Positions 35,127 through 43,879 of a DNA stretch of 64,000 nucleotides are shown in pieces; the stretch's first letter is position 1, and each line of letters starts with the position of its first letter. Origin of the DNA: QHXM01 sp963697975. GTDB taxonomy: Bacteria > Acidobacteriota > Blastocatellia > Pyrinomonadales > Pyrinomonadaceae. The position numbers and the translations under genes are program-made. Below the pieces are notes generated by a model. The model was not told the DNA's origin, did no database searches, and worked only from the letters and a program-made list of their open reading frames with translations. Location: assembly GCA_963697975.1 (NCBI GenBank), contig OY969111.1:4774001-4838000 (forward strand). The letters are read 5' to 3'.

Positions 35127-35326
35127 CGCTTGGGTCGGGGAGGGTAAAAAGTGGAGCGACGGAGGGTCCTGCAACCTCGCTCTACGGGGATTTTTATCGC
35201 TCCGAATTAGGCCAACCGCAGTATCCGCACTACAATATTAGCAAGCGGCACGCCAGCATTTTCCCCGTGCCGAATCATTTTTGAACAAGAGCCTCGCGCA
35301 CTTTTGGCGCGGGAAAGGCATAGCAG
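35127..35326 (+). ncRNA. Structured 5' leader of nrdJ, possible riboswitch
   Basis: A ~200-nt untranslated leader. GGAGCGA (35153-35159) can pair with TCGCTCC (35197-35203), enclosing GAGG/CCTC, and the segments CCTGCAACC and CTCCGAATTAGGCC loosely recall conserved parts of cobalamin riboswitches. Downstream, CGGCAC (35246-35251) pairs with GTGCCG (35267-35272) followed by AATCATTTTT, a terminator-like platform. The gene downstream needs B12, so a cobalamin- or nucleotide-responsive leader is plausible. It is not a clear match to any class I can name. Confidence 0.45.
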
Positions 35327-37873
35327 ATGAGCACGGTAATTGACCCGAATACCTCCGATCAGAATTTAGCTTCCACCGCCACCGCCCCCGCGAAAGAGCG
35401 CCAGCGCCACCCCCTCGGTTTGAATGCGGGGCGAGTCGTCAGTAAGCGCTACTCGCTTAAAGATGCTCAGGGGCAGCCCATAGAGGAGTGGCCGGATATT
35501 GTGAGGCGGGTCGTCGGGCACGTCTCGGTTGCCGAGACCGACCCGCAGCAACGTGATGAATTCTACTCTGCCATGACGCGGATTATGCTCGACCGCGAGT
35601 TTATCCCCAACACGCCGTGTCTGGTTAATGCAGGCAAGTCAACCGGACAACTGGCCGCGTGCTTCGTGTTGAAAGTACCAGATTCGATTTCGGGAATCAT
35701 GGAGCATGCGAAGGCCGCCGCGACGATTCATCAAACCGGTGGTGGAACGGGCATGACTTATGAGTTCCTGCGGCCAGCCGGAGCCATGGTCAGCACCACG
35801 CGCGGAGTCGCAAGTGGGCCGGTCTCTTTTATGAACATCGTCAATCAAGTGACCGATGTCGTGAAGCAGGGTGGCGTCAGGCGCGGCGCGAACATGGGAA
35901 TGATGCGGGTCACGCATCCTGATGTCTTGCGCTTTATTCACGCGAAGAACGATCAGCACAGCCTGACGAACTTCAACATCTCCGTCAACGTGACGGACAA
36001 ATTTCTTGAAGCCGTAGAAAACAACGATTGGTTCCAGCTTGAGTTCGACGGCGAACACTGGACTGACCCGATCTACGATCCTGTTGTCGTCGGAGATTAC
36101 GCTGTTTATCGTCGTCCTGATGGCTCGACCGTGACCTTCCGTGATAAAGCGACCTATGAGGCTGCCGATCTTTCAAACTGCGTCAGGGAAGAGCCACCGC
36201 GTCCCGGTATGGTCTACGCGCCGGACATCTGGAATCGCATCGTTGCTTCGGCTCATAAGTATGCTGAGCCGGGTGTGGCCTTTATTGATGAAGTGAATCG
36301 GCACAACCACATGATGAAATCAATGGGGCCGATCTATTCATGCAATCCGTGCGGCGAGCAGTTTCTGCATTTCTCTAACTCGTGCAATCTCGGATCAATT
36401 GATCTGGCGAAGTTCTACGACCCGGAGAATCGCATTGATTGGGATCGTTTGCGCGAGGCTACGCACCTCAGTACCAGATTCCTCGATAACGTGATTGACA
36501 CCTGCACGTGGCCGCTGCCGGAGATCGACGACACGGTGAAGCGGACGCGCCCGGTCGGTCTTGGCATCATGGGCTTTGCAGACCTTTGTTTGAGTTTGAA
36601 GGTTACTTACGGCTCGCCGCAGTCCATTGATTTGATGGACGAGGTGATGGGCTTTGTGCGTCGTGAAGCGTGGATGGAATCCCTGCGGCTCGGAGCCGAG
36701 CGCGGAGTCTTTCCAGAGCTTGAGCCGAACAGGGACGCCTATGCCGACTTTATTTACAACCAGCTTGGTATTTCCCATGACATCCCGCTCACTCCGCGCA
36801 ACTACGAAGTGACGACCATTGCGCCGACCGGCACAATCTCTCTCGTCGCGGAAACATCAAGCGGTGTCGAGCCTAACTTCTCCTGGGCTTACGTGCGCCA
36901 AGATACACTGGGAACGCGCACCTACGTTCACACGCTCGCAGCCCGCGTCCTCGGAATCGAGGTTGACCAGACAGATCAGGAATCAATCAACGCGGCGGCA
37001 GCCTACGTCACAGAGCACGAGCACGAACTTCCTTCTTATTTCATTTCTGCGATGTCGATCAGCGCGCAGCAGCATGTGCATGTTCTCGCCGCCGCGCAGC
37101 GCAATGTTGATAATTCGGTCTCGAAGACCTGCAACGGTGCAGTCAATGACACTGTGGAATCGGTGGACGAGCTATATCGTCTGGCGCGACAACTCGGATG
37201 CAAGGCCGTCAGCTATTACCGTGACGGCTCGCGCGAGAATCAGGTTCTGACTTCGATGAAGCAGGAAGCTAAGAGTGAGTTAGCCTGCAACCCTGAAGCG
37301 ATGGCGGAAATACTTGATGAACCACCGGCGAGCCATGCCGACGCCGCGCACATCGCCCCGATCAGCGCCGCGAAAGAAGCGGGTGTAAAAGCAGTTCGCA
37401 TCGAGCGCCCGCGCGAGCTTCGCGGCGCGACGTGGCAGATACCGTTTGATGGGCAGAACCTTTACGTCACGGTCAATCACGACGATTCGATGATTCAGGA
37501 AGTGTTTGCGACAGGGCCTATCTCAGGCGGCGTCGGATTGCTTGCGTCGAAGATGCTGCGTGGTGGCTTTGATGCCGCTGAAGTCTCTCATAGTTTGAAC
37601 AAGGTCACAGGCACACACTCCGTCTGGTTCAACGAGCGCCTGTTGACTTCACCGGAACAGGCTGTGGCCGAGTGCATCATGTTGATCAATCGTCGCTTGC
37701 AAGGGCAGCCCGATTCGGCGCGCGCCGCAGGTAAGGCGCAAGCCGCTACCTTAGGGGCGAGCGGCAGCATGATGTCCAACATGATCGGCACTTGTCCCGA
37801 ATGTCACGGTCAGTTAGAGCACGCCTCCGGCTGTGATTTCTGCCGCGATTGTGGCTACTCGAAATGCAAGTAG
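35327..37873 (+). CDS. nrdJ: Vitamin B12-dependent (class II) ribonucleotide reductase
   Basis: 848 residues. Class II RNR features: RIMLDREFIPNTPCLVNAG, AACFVLKVPDSISGIM (first active-site Cys), HQTGGGTGMTYEFLRP, the SCNPCGEQ radical-site region, NSCNLGSIDL, and TIAPTGTISLVAETSSGVEPNF. A C-terminal TSCPD-type domain ends in a four-Cys zinc ribbon (CPECHGQLEHASGCDFCRDCGYSKC). It reduces ribonucleotides using adenosylcobalamin, so it works with or without oxygen. It is transcribed alone from a strong promoter through a structured leader. Confidence 0.95.
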   Translation: MSTVIDPNTSDQNLASTATAPAKERQRHPLGLNAGRVVSKRYSLKDAQGQPIEEWPDIVRRVVGHVSVAETDPQQRDEFYSAMTRIMLDREFIPNTPCLVNAGKSTGQLAACFVLKVPDSISGIMEHAKAAATIHQTGGGTGMTYEFLRPAGAMVSTTRGVASGPVSFMNIVNQVTDVVKQGGVRRGANMGMMRVTHPDVLRFIHAKNDQHSLTNFNISVNVTDKFLEAVENNDWFQLEFDGEHWTDPIYDPVVVGDYAVYRRPDGSTVTFRDKATYEAADLSNCVREEPPRPGMVYAPDIWNRIVASAHKYAEPGVAFIDEVNRHNHMMKSMGPIYSCNPCGEQFLHFSNSCNLGSIDLAKFYDPENRIDWDRLREATHLSTRFLDNVIDTCTWPLPEIDDTVKRTRPVGLGIMGFADLCLSLKVTYGSPQSIDLMDEVMGFVRREAWMESLRLGAERGVFPELEPNRDAYADFIYNQLGISHDIPLTPRNYEVTTIAPTGTISLVAETSSGVEPNFSWAYVRQDTLGTRTYVHTLAARVLGIEVDQTDQESINAAAAYVTEHEHELPSYFISAMSISAQQHVHVLAAAQRNVDNSVSKTCNGAVNDTVESVDELYRLARQLGCKAVSYYRDGSRENQVLTSMKQEAKSELACNPEAMAEILDEPPASHADAAHIAPISAAKEAGVKAVRIERPRELRGATWQIPFDGQNLYVTVNHDDSMIQEVFATGPISGGVGLLASKMLRGGFDAAEVSHSLNKVTGTHSVWFNERLLTSPEQAVAECIMLINRRLQGQPDSARAAGKAQAATLGASGSMMSNMIGTCPECHGQLEHASGCDFCRDCGYSKCK

Positions 37874-37951
37874 GCGCTTTTCGCGTTTGTATCTCTAAAT
37901 AAGATATGAACGCGGTGGGCAGCCAGGCACGTTAGTCAAAACAAGGGCATA

Positions 37952-37996
37952 CATTCGGCTTCGGAACACCTTCACGGCTCCGAAGCCGATGCTTTT
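37952..37996 (+). terminator. Rho-independent terminator after nrdJ
   Basis: TCGGCTTCGGA, loop ACACCTTCACGGC, TCCGAAGCCGA, then TGCTTTTGG. Eleven perfectly paired bases. Confidence 0.85.
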
Positions 37997-38008
37997 GGTA
38001 GTGGGTCA

Positions 38009-38037
38009 GTTTCAATCCACGCCCGGACTCTCCGTCC
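38009..38037. repeat. Solitary CRISPR-repeat-like sequence
   Basis: GTTTCAATCCACGCCCGG followed by ACTCTCCGTCC resembles the 5' half of widespread type I CRISPR repeats (GTTTCAATCCACGCCC...). Only one copy is present, and there are no spacers or cas genes in the window. It could be the remnant of a lost array or a chance match. Confidence 0.3.
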
Positions 38038-38040
38038 ATT

Positions 38041-38400
38041 GACATGCGACCTCTGAAATGTTTGGCCGCAAAACGTCATACATAAATAGCAGGCATGATT
38101 CGGAGACTATAAAGAGGATCGGAGACTATAAATGAGGAGACGATGGCAAATCTGAAATTGACGCATTACTATCACACAAAACATCTTTACAAAGCGCTAC
38201 ATTAGCCATATCTTTCCTCTACTGATTTGCGGAACGCGCGAAAGTTAAGGTCTATCGCCCTGCAAAAGCTGAGCGAAACAAATCAGGCAGTTTAATCCTC
38301 AGCAGAGGTTACTCATCTGGCTGAAAACGACGAGACGCTTAAAGCGTTACCGACGAAGCCTCTCTGGTTTTACCCCTATCCAGCAGCAAGGATGTGAGCC
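38041..38400. other. Intergenic region before the subtilase/MBL module
   Basis: About 360 bp without a recognisable gene. It contains a direct repeat CGGAGACTATAAA at ~38101 and ~38119, and AT-rich stretches near 38160-38210 that may hold the promoter of the subtilase gene. Base composition is lower in GC than the surroundings, which fits a junction of acquired DNA. Confidence 0.35.
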
Positions 38401-40296
38401 ATGACTGTTTCTTCACGAGCCTTAGTCGATTTAGTTCTCCTCGGTCCCTCAAATGATCGAAGGCAGTTGCAGGATTCGCCCGTCCTCGGTGACGTTTGGG
38501 TCGCGTTTGCGAGCAAGCCAGCGGAACCGATGGATTTGCTCATCACGCCATACAAGACGCGACCCGCTGGCCCGGTGGCAGCTTTGGTCGCGGAGCGAAC
38601 TAGAGAACTGGAGATACCCCGCCAGAAAGGACAAGAGGCGCGGGTCGCCTACCTGCAAGGGTTGGTGGCTGCGCGTCTCTTTTTTGAAGAAGTCCTTCGC
38701 GTCGTCGTGCCTATGACGCAATGGTGGCGAGACCGGAAGGTTCAGGACGGTTTGAAAGCATATGCAGCGGGCGACCTGCTGGCAAAGAGAATCCAGGCGG
38801 TGATTGATTGGGCGCATGCGAAGAACGAGGACGACCGGGCCGAACGTGCCGAGGCATTCGCCAAATTTACTGCTCTTGATCGGTATGCCTCTCTGACCGG
38901 AATCATCCTGTGGGCTGCCAAGCAAAAAAAGAAGGCGGGGCCATCAAGCAGCGGTATCGCCGATGCTCTGACGAAGATCAAGAAGCCTGACGCCATCGTC
39001 CACACGCTTAGCGAGCAATTCAGCAAGATTTTGGAAGATATTGATAAAGGTGAGTTCCCTGAGGAAGCGCAGATCTGGATGGTTTCGCTGAATCGAAAGG
39101 CGATGCCAGCACTGGGGAGATCAGTGCCTTCCGTCAAAGGCGATGCGGCCACGACGTTGTTTAGCGTGCGGTGCGATGCCATCAGGTGGGCTGTCATGGA
39201 TTCCGGCATCGACGGCACGCACCCGGTGTTCAAGGATAAGAATGGTGAGAGCCGCATTCTCAAGGCTTTCGACTTCAGCAACATCCGAAACATCGTTAGT
39301 CTTGACAACCGGGATAAAAAAACGCCCGCGTTCAAGGAAATGGTCGATAAGTTACGAAAGGGTCGGGAGAAAGACCTCAGTCGAGAGGAGGCGACCGACA
39401 GCCTCGTGAAACTGGCGGAGGACGCCGAAAATGATCGGCCTATCCATTGGGAGTTGGTGGAGAAGTTCATCGAAATAGACCCAACAACGCCGCCCCCCAG
39501 CGCGCACGGCACACACGTCGCGGGCATCATCGGCGCTAACTCCGGGAGGAGAGGAGCAGCAGGCGTTGCTGCTGAGGACTCTACGTTTGCCGACGGGATG
39601 TGTCCTGATATCAAGCTCTACGATTTTCGTGTGTTGGCAAAGTCGCTGCAAGATACCGAATTCGCGATCATCGCCGCGTTGCAATACATACGTTACTTGA
39701 ATGAGCGTCACACCTACATCAGTATCCACGGTGCCAACCTCAGCCTTTCCATTCCGCATGACGTACGCAATTACGCCTGCGGTCGCACTCCCATCTGCAA
39801 TGAATGCGCGCGTCTGGTGGATAGCGGCGTGGTCGTGGTCGCAGCGGCGGGCAATCTTGGCTATCAAAGCTTTGAAACAGCGGAAGGCTCATACGAAGGC
39901 TATACGGCCTTCAGTATCACCGACCCGGGAAACGCCGACGGCGTCCTTACGGTCGGCGCGACGCACCGGTATCGCCCCCATACGTATGGCGTGAGCTTCT
40001 TCTCAAGTCGCGGCCCGACCGGGGATGGACGATTGAAGCCGGATTTGGTTGCACCGGGCGAGCGAATCGAATCATCCCTGCCCGAGGACGGGTGGGGAGA
40101 ACTCGACGGAACAAGTATGGCGGCTCCGCACGTGAGCGGGGCGGCTGCAATGCTTATGGCGCGCTATGCCGAGTTGATCGGCGACCCGCGGAGGATCAAG
40201 ACAATCCTCTGTGAAAGCGCGACCGATCTTGGCCGCGAGCGCAGTTTTCAGGGGCACGGCATGTTAGACGTGCTCCGCGCGTTCCAGAAAATCTAA
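38401..40296 (+). CDS. Cytoplasmic subtilisin-like (S8) serine protease with novel N-terminal region
   Basis: 631 residues. The S8 triad is Asp267 (VMDSGIDGTHP), His369 (HGTHVAGIIGAN) and Ser572 (GTSMAAPHVSG), with oxyanion Asn in AAAGNLGY. There is no signal peptide. The first ~250 residues are helical and unlike usual subtilase propeptides (VAERTRELEIPRQKGQEAR..., WHRDRK-type helices). About 100 residues separate the Asp and His blocks and are highly charged. The MBL-fold gene begins only 10 bp after the stop, with GGAGG between them, so the two are co-translated. Intracellular S8 proteases in such pairs are often conflict-system effectors; this is inference. Confidence 0.88.
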   Translation: MTVSSRALVDLVLLGPSNDRRQLQDSPVLGDVWVAFASKPAEPMDLLITPYKTRPAGPVAALVAERTRELEIPRQKGQEARVAYLQGLVAARLFFEEVLRVVVPMTQWWRDRKVQDGLKAYAAGDLLAKRIQAVIDWAHAKNEDDRAERAEAFAKFTALDRYASLTGIILWAAKQKKKAGPSSSGIADALTKIKKPDAIVHTLSEQFSKILEDIDKGEFPEEAQIWMVSLNRKAMPALGRSVPSVKGDAATTLFSVRCDAIRWAVMDSGIDGTHPVFKDKNGESRILKAFDFSNIRNIVSLDNRDKKTPAFKEMVDKLRKGREKDLSREEATDSLVKLAEDAENDRPIHWELVEKFIEIDPTTPPPSAHGTHVAGIIGANSGRRGAAGVAAEDSTFADGMCPDIKLYDFRVLAKSLQDTEFAIIAALQYIRYLNERHTYISIHGANLSLSIPHDVRNYACGRTPICNECARLVDSGVVVVAAAGNLGYQSFETAEGSYEGYTAFSITDPGNADGVLTVGATHRYRPHTYGVSFFSSRGPTGDGRLKPDLVAPGERIESSLPEDGWGELDGTSMAAPHVSGAAAMLMARYAELIGDPRRIKTILCESATDLGRERSFQGHGMLDVLRAFQKI

Positions 40297-40306
40297 GGAG
40301 GAAGCC

Positions 40307-41557
40307 ATGATTTTTAGTCTCGATGTTCGTCGCGCTCGTAAAGGCGACTGTCTGATTCTTCACTTCGGCTCCAAGGAAGACCCCGGCCTGGTGCTGATTG
40401 ACGGTGGGCCTGCACAGGTCTACAAACCGCACTTGAAGCCACGGCTCGCCCAAATCAGGAAAGCGCGTGGCCTTGGCAACGACGAGTCATTACCGGTTGA
40501 CCTGTTGATGGTCAGCCATATAGACGATGACCACATCAACGGCGTTCTCGAACTGACGCGTGAACTGGTGCAGGCGAAAGAAACAGGGCAGCCGTTGCCG
40601 CTTAAGGTTCGCAGCTTCTGGCATAACAGCTTCGACGATGTCATCGGCAACAATCCCAAAGAGTTGGTGACCGCTGTGAAGGCGTCGTTTGGGGCTGCGT
40701 CGCTCTCGGACGAGATCGACACCGAAGGTCTTGACCCTGCCGCCGCCAGAGTTCTTGCCAGCGTCGATCAGGGGTTTCGCCTGCGCGACGATATCACCAA
40801 GAAGCTGAAAGCCAAGCTCAATCCAGAGTTCAAAGGCAAGCTCGTCATGGCGCAGGAGAAAGGCATTGAGATGGGAAATGGGCTGAAACTCATCGTCGCC
40901 GGGCCAATGCAGCCGGAACTCATCGCCCTGCAAAAGGAGCACGATGCTTTCCTTAAGAAGAAAGAGAAGAAAGATAAGAAGGTGCTGGCCTCATTCACCG
41001 ACACGTCGGCTGCCAATCTGTCGAGTCTTGTGATGGTTGCTGAAGTCGGCAAGAAGCGGATACTGCTGACGGGCGACGCTCGGGGCGACAAGATATTGGA
41101 GGGGCTGGAACAAGTTAAACTGCTGAAGAAAGGCGACAAGAACAAGATACACGTGGACATCTTCAAGATGCCGCATCACGGAAGCGACCGTAATATTGAC
41201 CCGATTGTCTTCCGGCGCATCACGGCTGACCACTACGTGTTTTCGGGCAACGGCGAGCATGGCAACCCGGAACGGGAGACATTGCAAATGCTGTTGGACG
41301 AAAGAGGAGACGAGAAATTCACGATTCATCTCACCTATCCCATCGATGAGATAGACGTTGAACGCGAGAAGGATTGGAACAAGCAACAGCAGAACGAGAT
41401 AGACAGAAAGAAGAAGGATGTGAGAGAGGATTGGTCGCCCAAGAAGCACGGCCTGAAAGCCTTTTTCTCAAAGAATAAGGATTTTGCAAAGAAGGTCAGT
41501 ATCGCCGAAGAGGGAGGGCCGCATGTCATAGACCTTCTTGACAAGGTCGGATTCTGA
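40307..41557 (+). CDS. ComEC/Rec2-type metallo-beta-lactamase-fold protein
   Basis: 416 residues. Starts MIFSLDVRRARKGDCLILHFG, then LVLIDGG, with the metal motif LLMVSHIDDDHINGVLEL (HxxxDH), ILLTGDARGDKI and FKMPHHGSDRN. This is the order seen in soluble ComEC C-terminal-like MBL proteins, which are putative nucleases or phosphodiesterases. A large insertion (about residues 110-230, Lys/Glu-rich) sits before the TGD block. GGAGG precedes the ATG, 10 bp after the S8 protease stop. The pairing recalls protease-plus-MBL effectors in Avs1-type systems, but no STAND gene is present. Confidence 0.85.
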   Translation: MIFSLDVRRARKGDCLILHFGSKEDPGLVLIDGGPAQVYKPHLKPRLAQIRKARGLGNDESLPVDLLMVSHIDDDHINGVLELTRELVQAKETGQPLPLKVRSFWHNSFDDVIGNNPKELVTAVKASFGAASLSDEIDTEGLDPAAARVLASVDQGFRLRDDITKKLKAKLNPEFKGKLVMAQEKGIEMGNGLKLIVAGPMQPELIALQKEHDAFLKKKEKKDKKVLASFTDTSAANLSSLVMVAEVGKKRILLTGDARGDKILEGLEQVKLLKKGDKNKIHVDIFKMPHHGSDRNIDPIVFRRITADHYVFSGNGEHGNPERETLQMLLDERGDEKFTIHLTYPIDEIDVEREKDWNKQQQNEIDRKKKDVREDWSPKKHGLKAFFSKNKDFAKKVSIAEEGGPHVIDLLDKVGF

Positions 41558-41633
41558 CGCCCTGAGTTTTGTCGCCTTGTCCAGACCGGCAAGCCGCCAC
41601 ACAATTCCGGGTTGAACTAAGATAAGACAATGA

Positions 41634-41681
41634 AGAAGCGTGGCCTGTTAGTGAGAAACGGACCACGCTTTTGATTTTTCA
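41634..41681 (+). terminator. Rho-independent terminator after the protease/MBL pair
   Basis: AAGCGTGG, a ~20-nt loop, CCACGCTT, then TTGATTTTTC. It marks the end of the two-gene unit, so the next small gene probably has its own promoter. Confidence 0.65.
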
Positions 41682-41819
41682 GCTTTGGGCCGCTCTTTAA
41701 GTTGAAGCAGTAATCTATCGCCATCGTGAACTTCTCTCTTGCGTGCTGTAGCTCGTAAGTGTACTATGCGCGCGCATTCGCCTGAGAGATAAGAATTCAA
41801 ACAGACAAGGGGGCAGACG

Positions 41820-42287
41820 ATGCTCGTTGAATGCTTACCGCGCCCGGAACTCAAAAAGCCTGTCCTCGGATTAATCCGTAGGGTTTCAACGGAGCATCAG
41901 GGCGGGAAGTTTACAATCCCGATGGCCGAGATGTTTGAGGCGTTCGGATTGTCTATGGAGAAATCCGAGTGGAAGAAACTGGGCGGGCGGGGTGACGTTA
42001 AATTCGCGCCGCACGGCACATCGCAGGGAGAGTTCTCCAACAAGGGACGAAAGCAGGAGCTTTCAACCGGCGAGGGCTTAACACTGGTTGTTCCTGAGAC
42101 GCTGGCCGGTACTTATATTTCGACCAAGACCTCTTTGACATTAAAGTTCGCGGAAGGCTCCGCGCTCCGAGGCTGCAAGCGCGTGTTCGTCCTGATTTGT
42201 CAGGACATCATCAAGATTGACGCCGACGAGCACAAGCTGTACATAGATTTACCCGGCGAAAAGTATGATCTCTGCTTCATCTTTTGA
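41820..42287 (+). CDS. Unknown 155-residue protein
   Basis: 155 residues; AAGGGGGCAGACG precedes the ATG. Mixed alpha/beta composition, with KFTIPMAEMFEAFGLSMEKSEWKKLGGRGDVKFAPHG near the N-terminus and a hydrophobic C-terminal half (KRVFVLICQDIIKIDADEHKLYIDLPGEKYDLCFIF). No transmembrane helix or signal peptide. Not recognised. It follows the protease/MBL pair after a terminator, so membership in that module is only a possibility. Confidence 0.55.
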   Translation: MLVECLPRPELKKPVLGLIRRVSTEHQGGKFTIPMAEMFEAFGLSMEKSEWKKLGGRGDVKFAPHGTSQGEFSNKGRKQELSTGEGLTLVVPETLAGTYISTKTSLTLKFAEGSALRGCKRVFVLICQDIIKIDADEHKLYIDLPGEKYDLCFIF

Positions 42288-42331
42288 TAACCTCTCGCCG
42301 CGACCCGTGCGGCAGGTGGTGAAGGAAAGCG

Positions 42332-42646
42332 ATGCGGAAGTACACCAGATTCGATGAGCGTTATTCGCTGCCTCTCGAAGTACACTGGGAGAGCCTTTCG
42401 GGAAAACATGAAGCGCGGATTAGCGATATCAGTCTCGGTGGATGCTACATGGAGTCGCTCGCGCCGGTCGCTATTGGCGAAGAGGTTCGTTTTGAGATTC
42501 AATTACCGACCGGAGGCCGGATGCCTCTGCACGGCGAGGTCGTCCATCATCAGCCGAATCTGGGCTTCGGCTTGCGCTTCGCCAGCTTGTCCGTGATGGA
42601 GCGAAACGTGCTCACGCATGTGATTAACGAGTTGCGTAAAGGATAG
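42332..42646 (+). CDS. PilZ-domain protein (putative c-di-GMP receptor)
   Basis: 104 residues, a single PilZ domain. The RxxxR motif is RFDER near the N-terminus and the second motif is DISLGGCYME ([D/N]xSxxG). Both c-di-GMP contact motifs are therefore present. AAGGAAAG precedes the start. Likely a stand-alone effector in motility, adhesion or polysaccharide control. Confidence 0.88.
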   Translation: MRKYTRFDERYSLPLEVHWESLSGKHEARISDISLGGCYMESLAPVAIGEEVRFEIQLPTGGRMPLHGEVVHHQPNLGFGLRFASLSVMERNVLTHVINELRKG

Positions 42647-42681
42647 GCGCTTCAGAAATTCTCATCCTCGCCTCAGGTAAT

Positions 42682-43116
42682 ATGTCATCCGACTGGGAAC
42701 TACATGAGACCAGCACTCACCAGGATCATGTCATCGCGCACGTTGTCGGGACAACCGTGCTGGGCTACTTCGAGTTTGACCAGTCGGCGCACCTGCTCCT
42801 GGACATAGGCTTTATCTGGATGATCTTTGTAGACGGCGAGATGGGACTCGTCCCGCAGACGATGGCGATCAACGAGCTTGAGTTGGATGAAGACGCCAAA
42901 GCAGACTTGCGCGCCGACGTACAGGTGCTGCACGATGGTGGCTCTGATGCAGAGAATCTCGCCCGCCTGACGCCTGCGCCTCACGGTTGTCTGATTACGG
43001 AAGTCAGCTTCTACGCGAGCGAGAGCAACCGCCGTCTGGTGATTCAAGGTGAAGAGGCGAGCCTCGCAATCGTTACCTCGCTGTTGACAGGTGAAATTCA
43101 AGTCGCCCCCATGTGA
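42682..43116 (+). CDS. Unknown 144-residue protein
   Basis: 144 residues. The middle contains a hydrophobic stretch (LGYFEFDQSAHLLLDIGFIWMIFVDGEMGLVP) with acidic residues and no Cys/His cluster. The C-terminal half is beta-rich (NRRLVIQGEEASLAIVTSLL). It follows the PilZ gene by 35 bp, so co-transcription is likely. Family not recognised. Confidence 0.55.
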   Translation: MSSDWELHETSTHQDHVIAHVVGTTVLGYFEFDQSAHLLLDIGFIWMIFVDGEMGLVPQTMAINELELDEDAKADLRADVQVLHDGGSDAENLARLTPAPHGCLITEVSFYASESNRRLVIQGEEASLAIVTSLLTGEIQVAPM

Positions 43117-43194
43117 AAAGGGCAAGCGACCTCACCACTGTCTCTTTTCGTTCAAGCGTCCGTTACAGAACACGAACCGGGAGGAGTGGAAATC

Positions 43195-43443
43195 ATGCTT
43201 CAACAGAGGCAGGCTTATTCATTTTTTAGAGGGAACTACGGCTTCATGCTTACGCCACATCAAAGGATAGAAGTTTCTTCATCGGAAGAAGCGAACGCGT
43301 CGGATGATGCAGGTGCTCCGCTCGATGATGCTGCTCAAAGCGAGCGAGAGTATGTGCGGGAGCGTTTGCGCGAAGAGTTGAAGCGCGAGCCGACCGAAGA
43401 TGAGCTGGACGAATGGCTGCGCCAGCACACGGAAGGATATTGA
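43195..43443 (+). CDS. Small acidic protein
   Basis: 82 residues from ATG 43195, eight bases after GGGAGGAG (an in-frame GTG at 43186 overlaps that site). The N-terminus is aromatic (QAYSFFRGNYGFML); the rest is strongly acidic with a charged helix (SEREYVRERLREELKREPTEDELDEWLRQHTEGY). Composition resembles small DUF2934-like or regulator-type proteins, but no family is assigned. Confidence 0.5.
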   Translation: MLQQRQAYSFFRGNYGFMLTPHQRIEVSSSEEANASDDAGAPLDDAAQSEREYVRERLREELKREPTEDELDEWLRQHTEGY

Positions 43444-43520
43444 GAGCAAGGAACACCTCAGGGGACAAGACGGTTCGCGCCAGGGAAATCCAACCGCTTT
43501 AGCTGCTGAAGGAGGTTGTC

Positions 43521-43751
43521 ATGGCAAAGAAAGAACCGACTGAATACCGAGCCAGATTGGCAAATGATGCGGGTGTTATTCGCGGCAAAATTCCATCGCC
43601 GCTGGTCAGAGAAATGGGTGGCCGTCCGGGCGACTACATGGTTTTTCGTTCGGACGCAGGGAGAGTCACGGTCACGGTTTCACGCTCAAAAGGTGGAGCG
43701 AAGAAAGCCGGGAAAGCCTCTCCACGTAAAGCGAAAAAGTCCGGCAGATAA
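43521..43751 (+). CDS. AbrB/SpoVT-like small DNA-binding protein with basic tail
   Basis: 76 residues; strong AAGGAGG seven bases before the ATG. RGKIPSPLVREMGGRPGDYMVFRSDAGRVTVTVSR reads like a swapped-hairpin AbrB-type fold (IPSxLVRELGxxPGD). The last ~20 residues are Lys/Ala/Gly-rich (KKAGKASPRKAKK), a histone-like tail. It could bind DNA non-specifically or act as a regulator. No toxin gene is adjacent. Confidence 0.6.
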   Translation: MAKKEPTEYRARLANDAGVIRGKIPSPLVREMGGRPGDYMVFRSDAGRVTVTVSRSKGGAKKAGKASPRKAKKSGR

Positions 43752-43809
43752 ATTCAGACTCAGATGCTCTTGTGCTGACGCGCACCGTCAAGACCCGCGG
43801 AAACGAAAG

Positions 43810-43856
43810 AACGCGCCCGCGTGTCTTGCGAGGCGGGCGCGCCCCCTTTGTATCTG
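43810..43856 (+). terminator. Rho-independent terminator
   Basis: GCGCCCGC, loop GTGTCTTGCGAG, GCGGGCGC, then GCCCCCTTTGT. The U-tract is short; it lies between convergent genes. Confidence 0.6.
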
Positions 43857-43879
43857 AGTGAAAACGTGCGGTCAAGATT

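Noticed and set aside
38041..41819. Integrated phage or transposon
   Set aside because: No integrase, transposase, tRNA junction or flanking direct repeats were found, despite the lower GC upstream.
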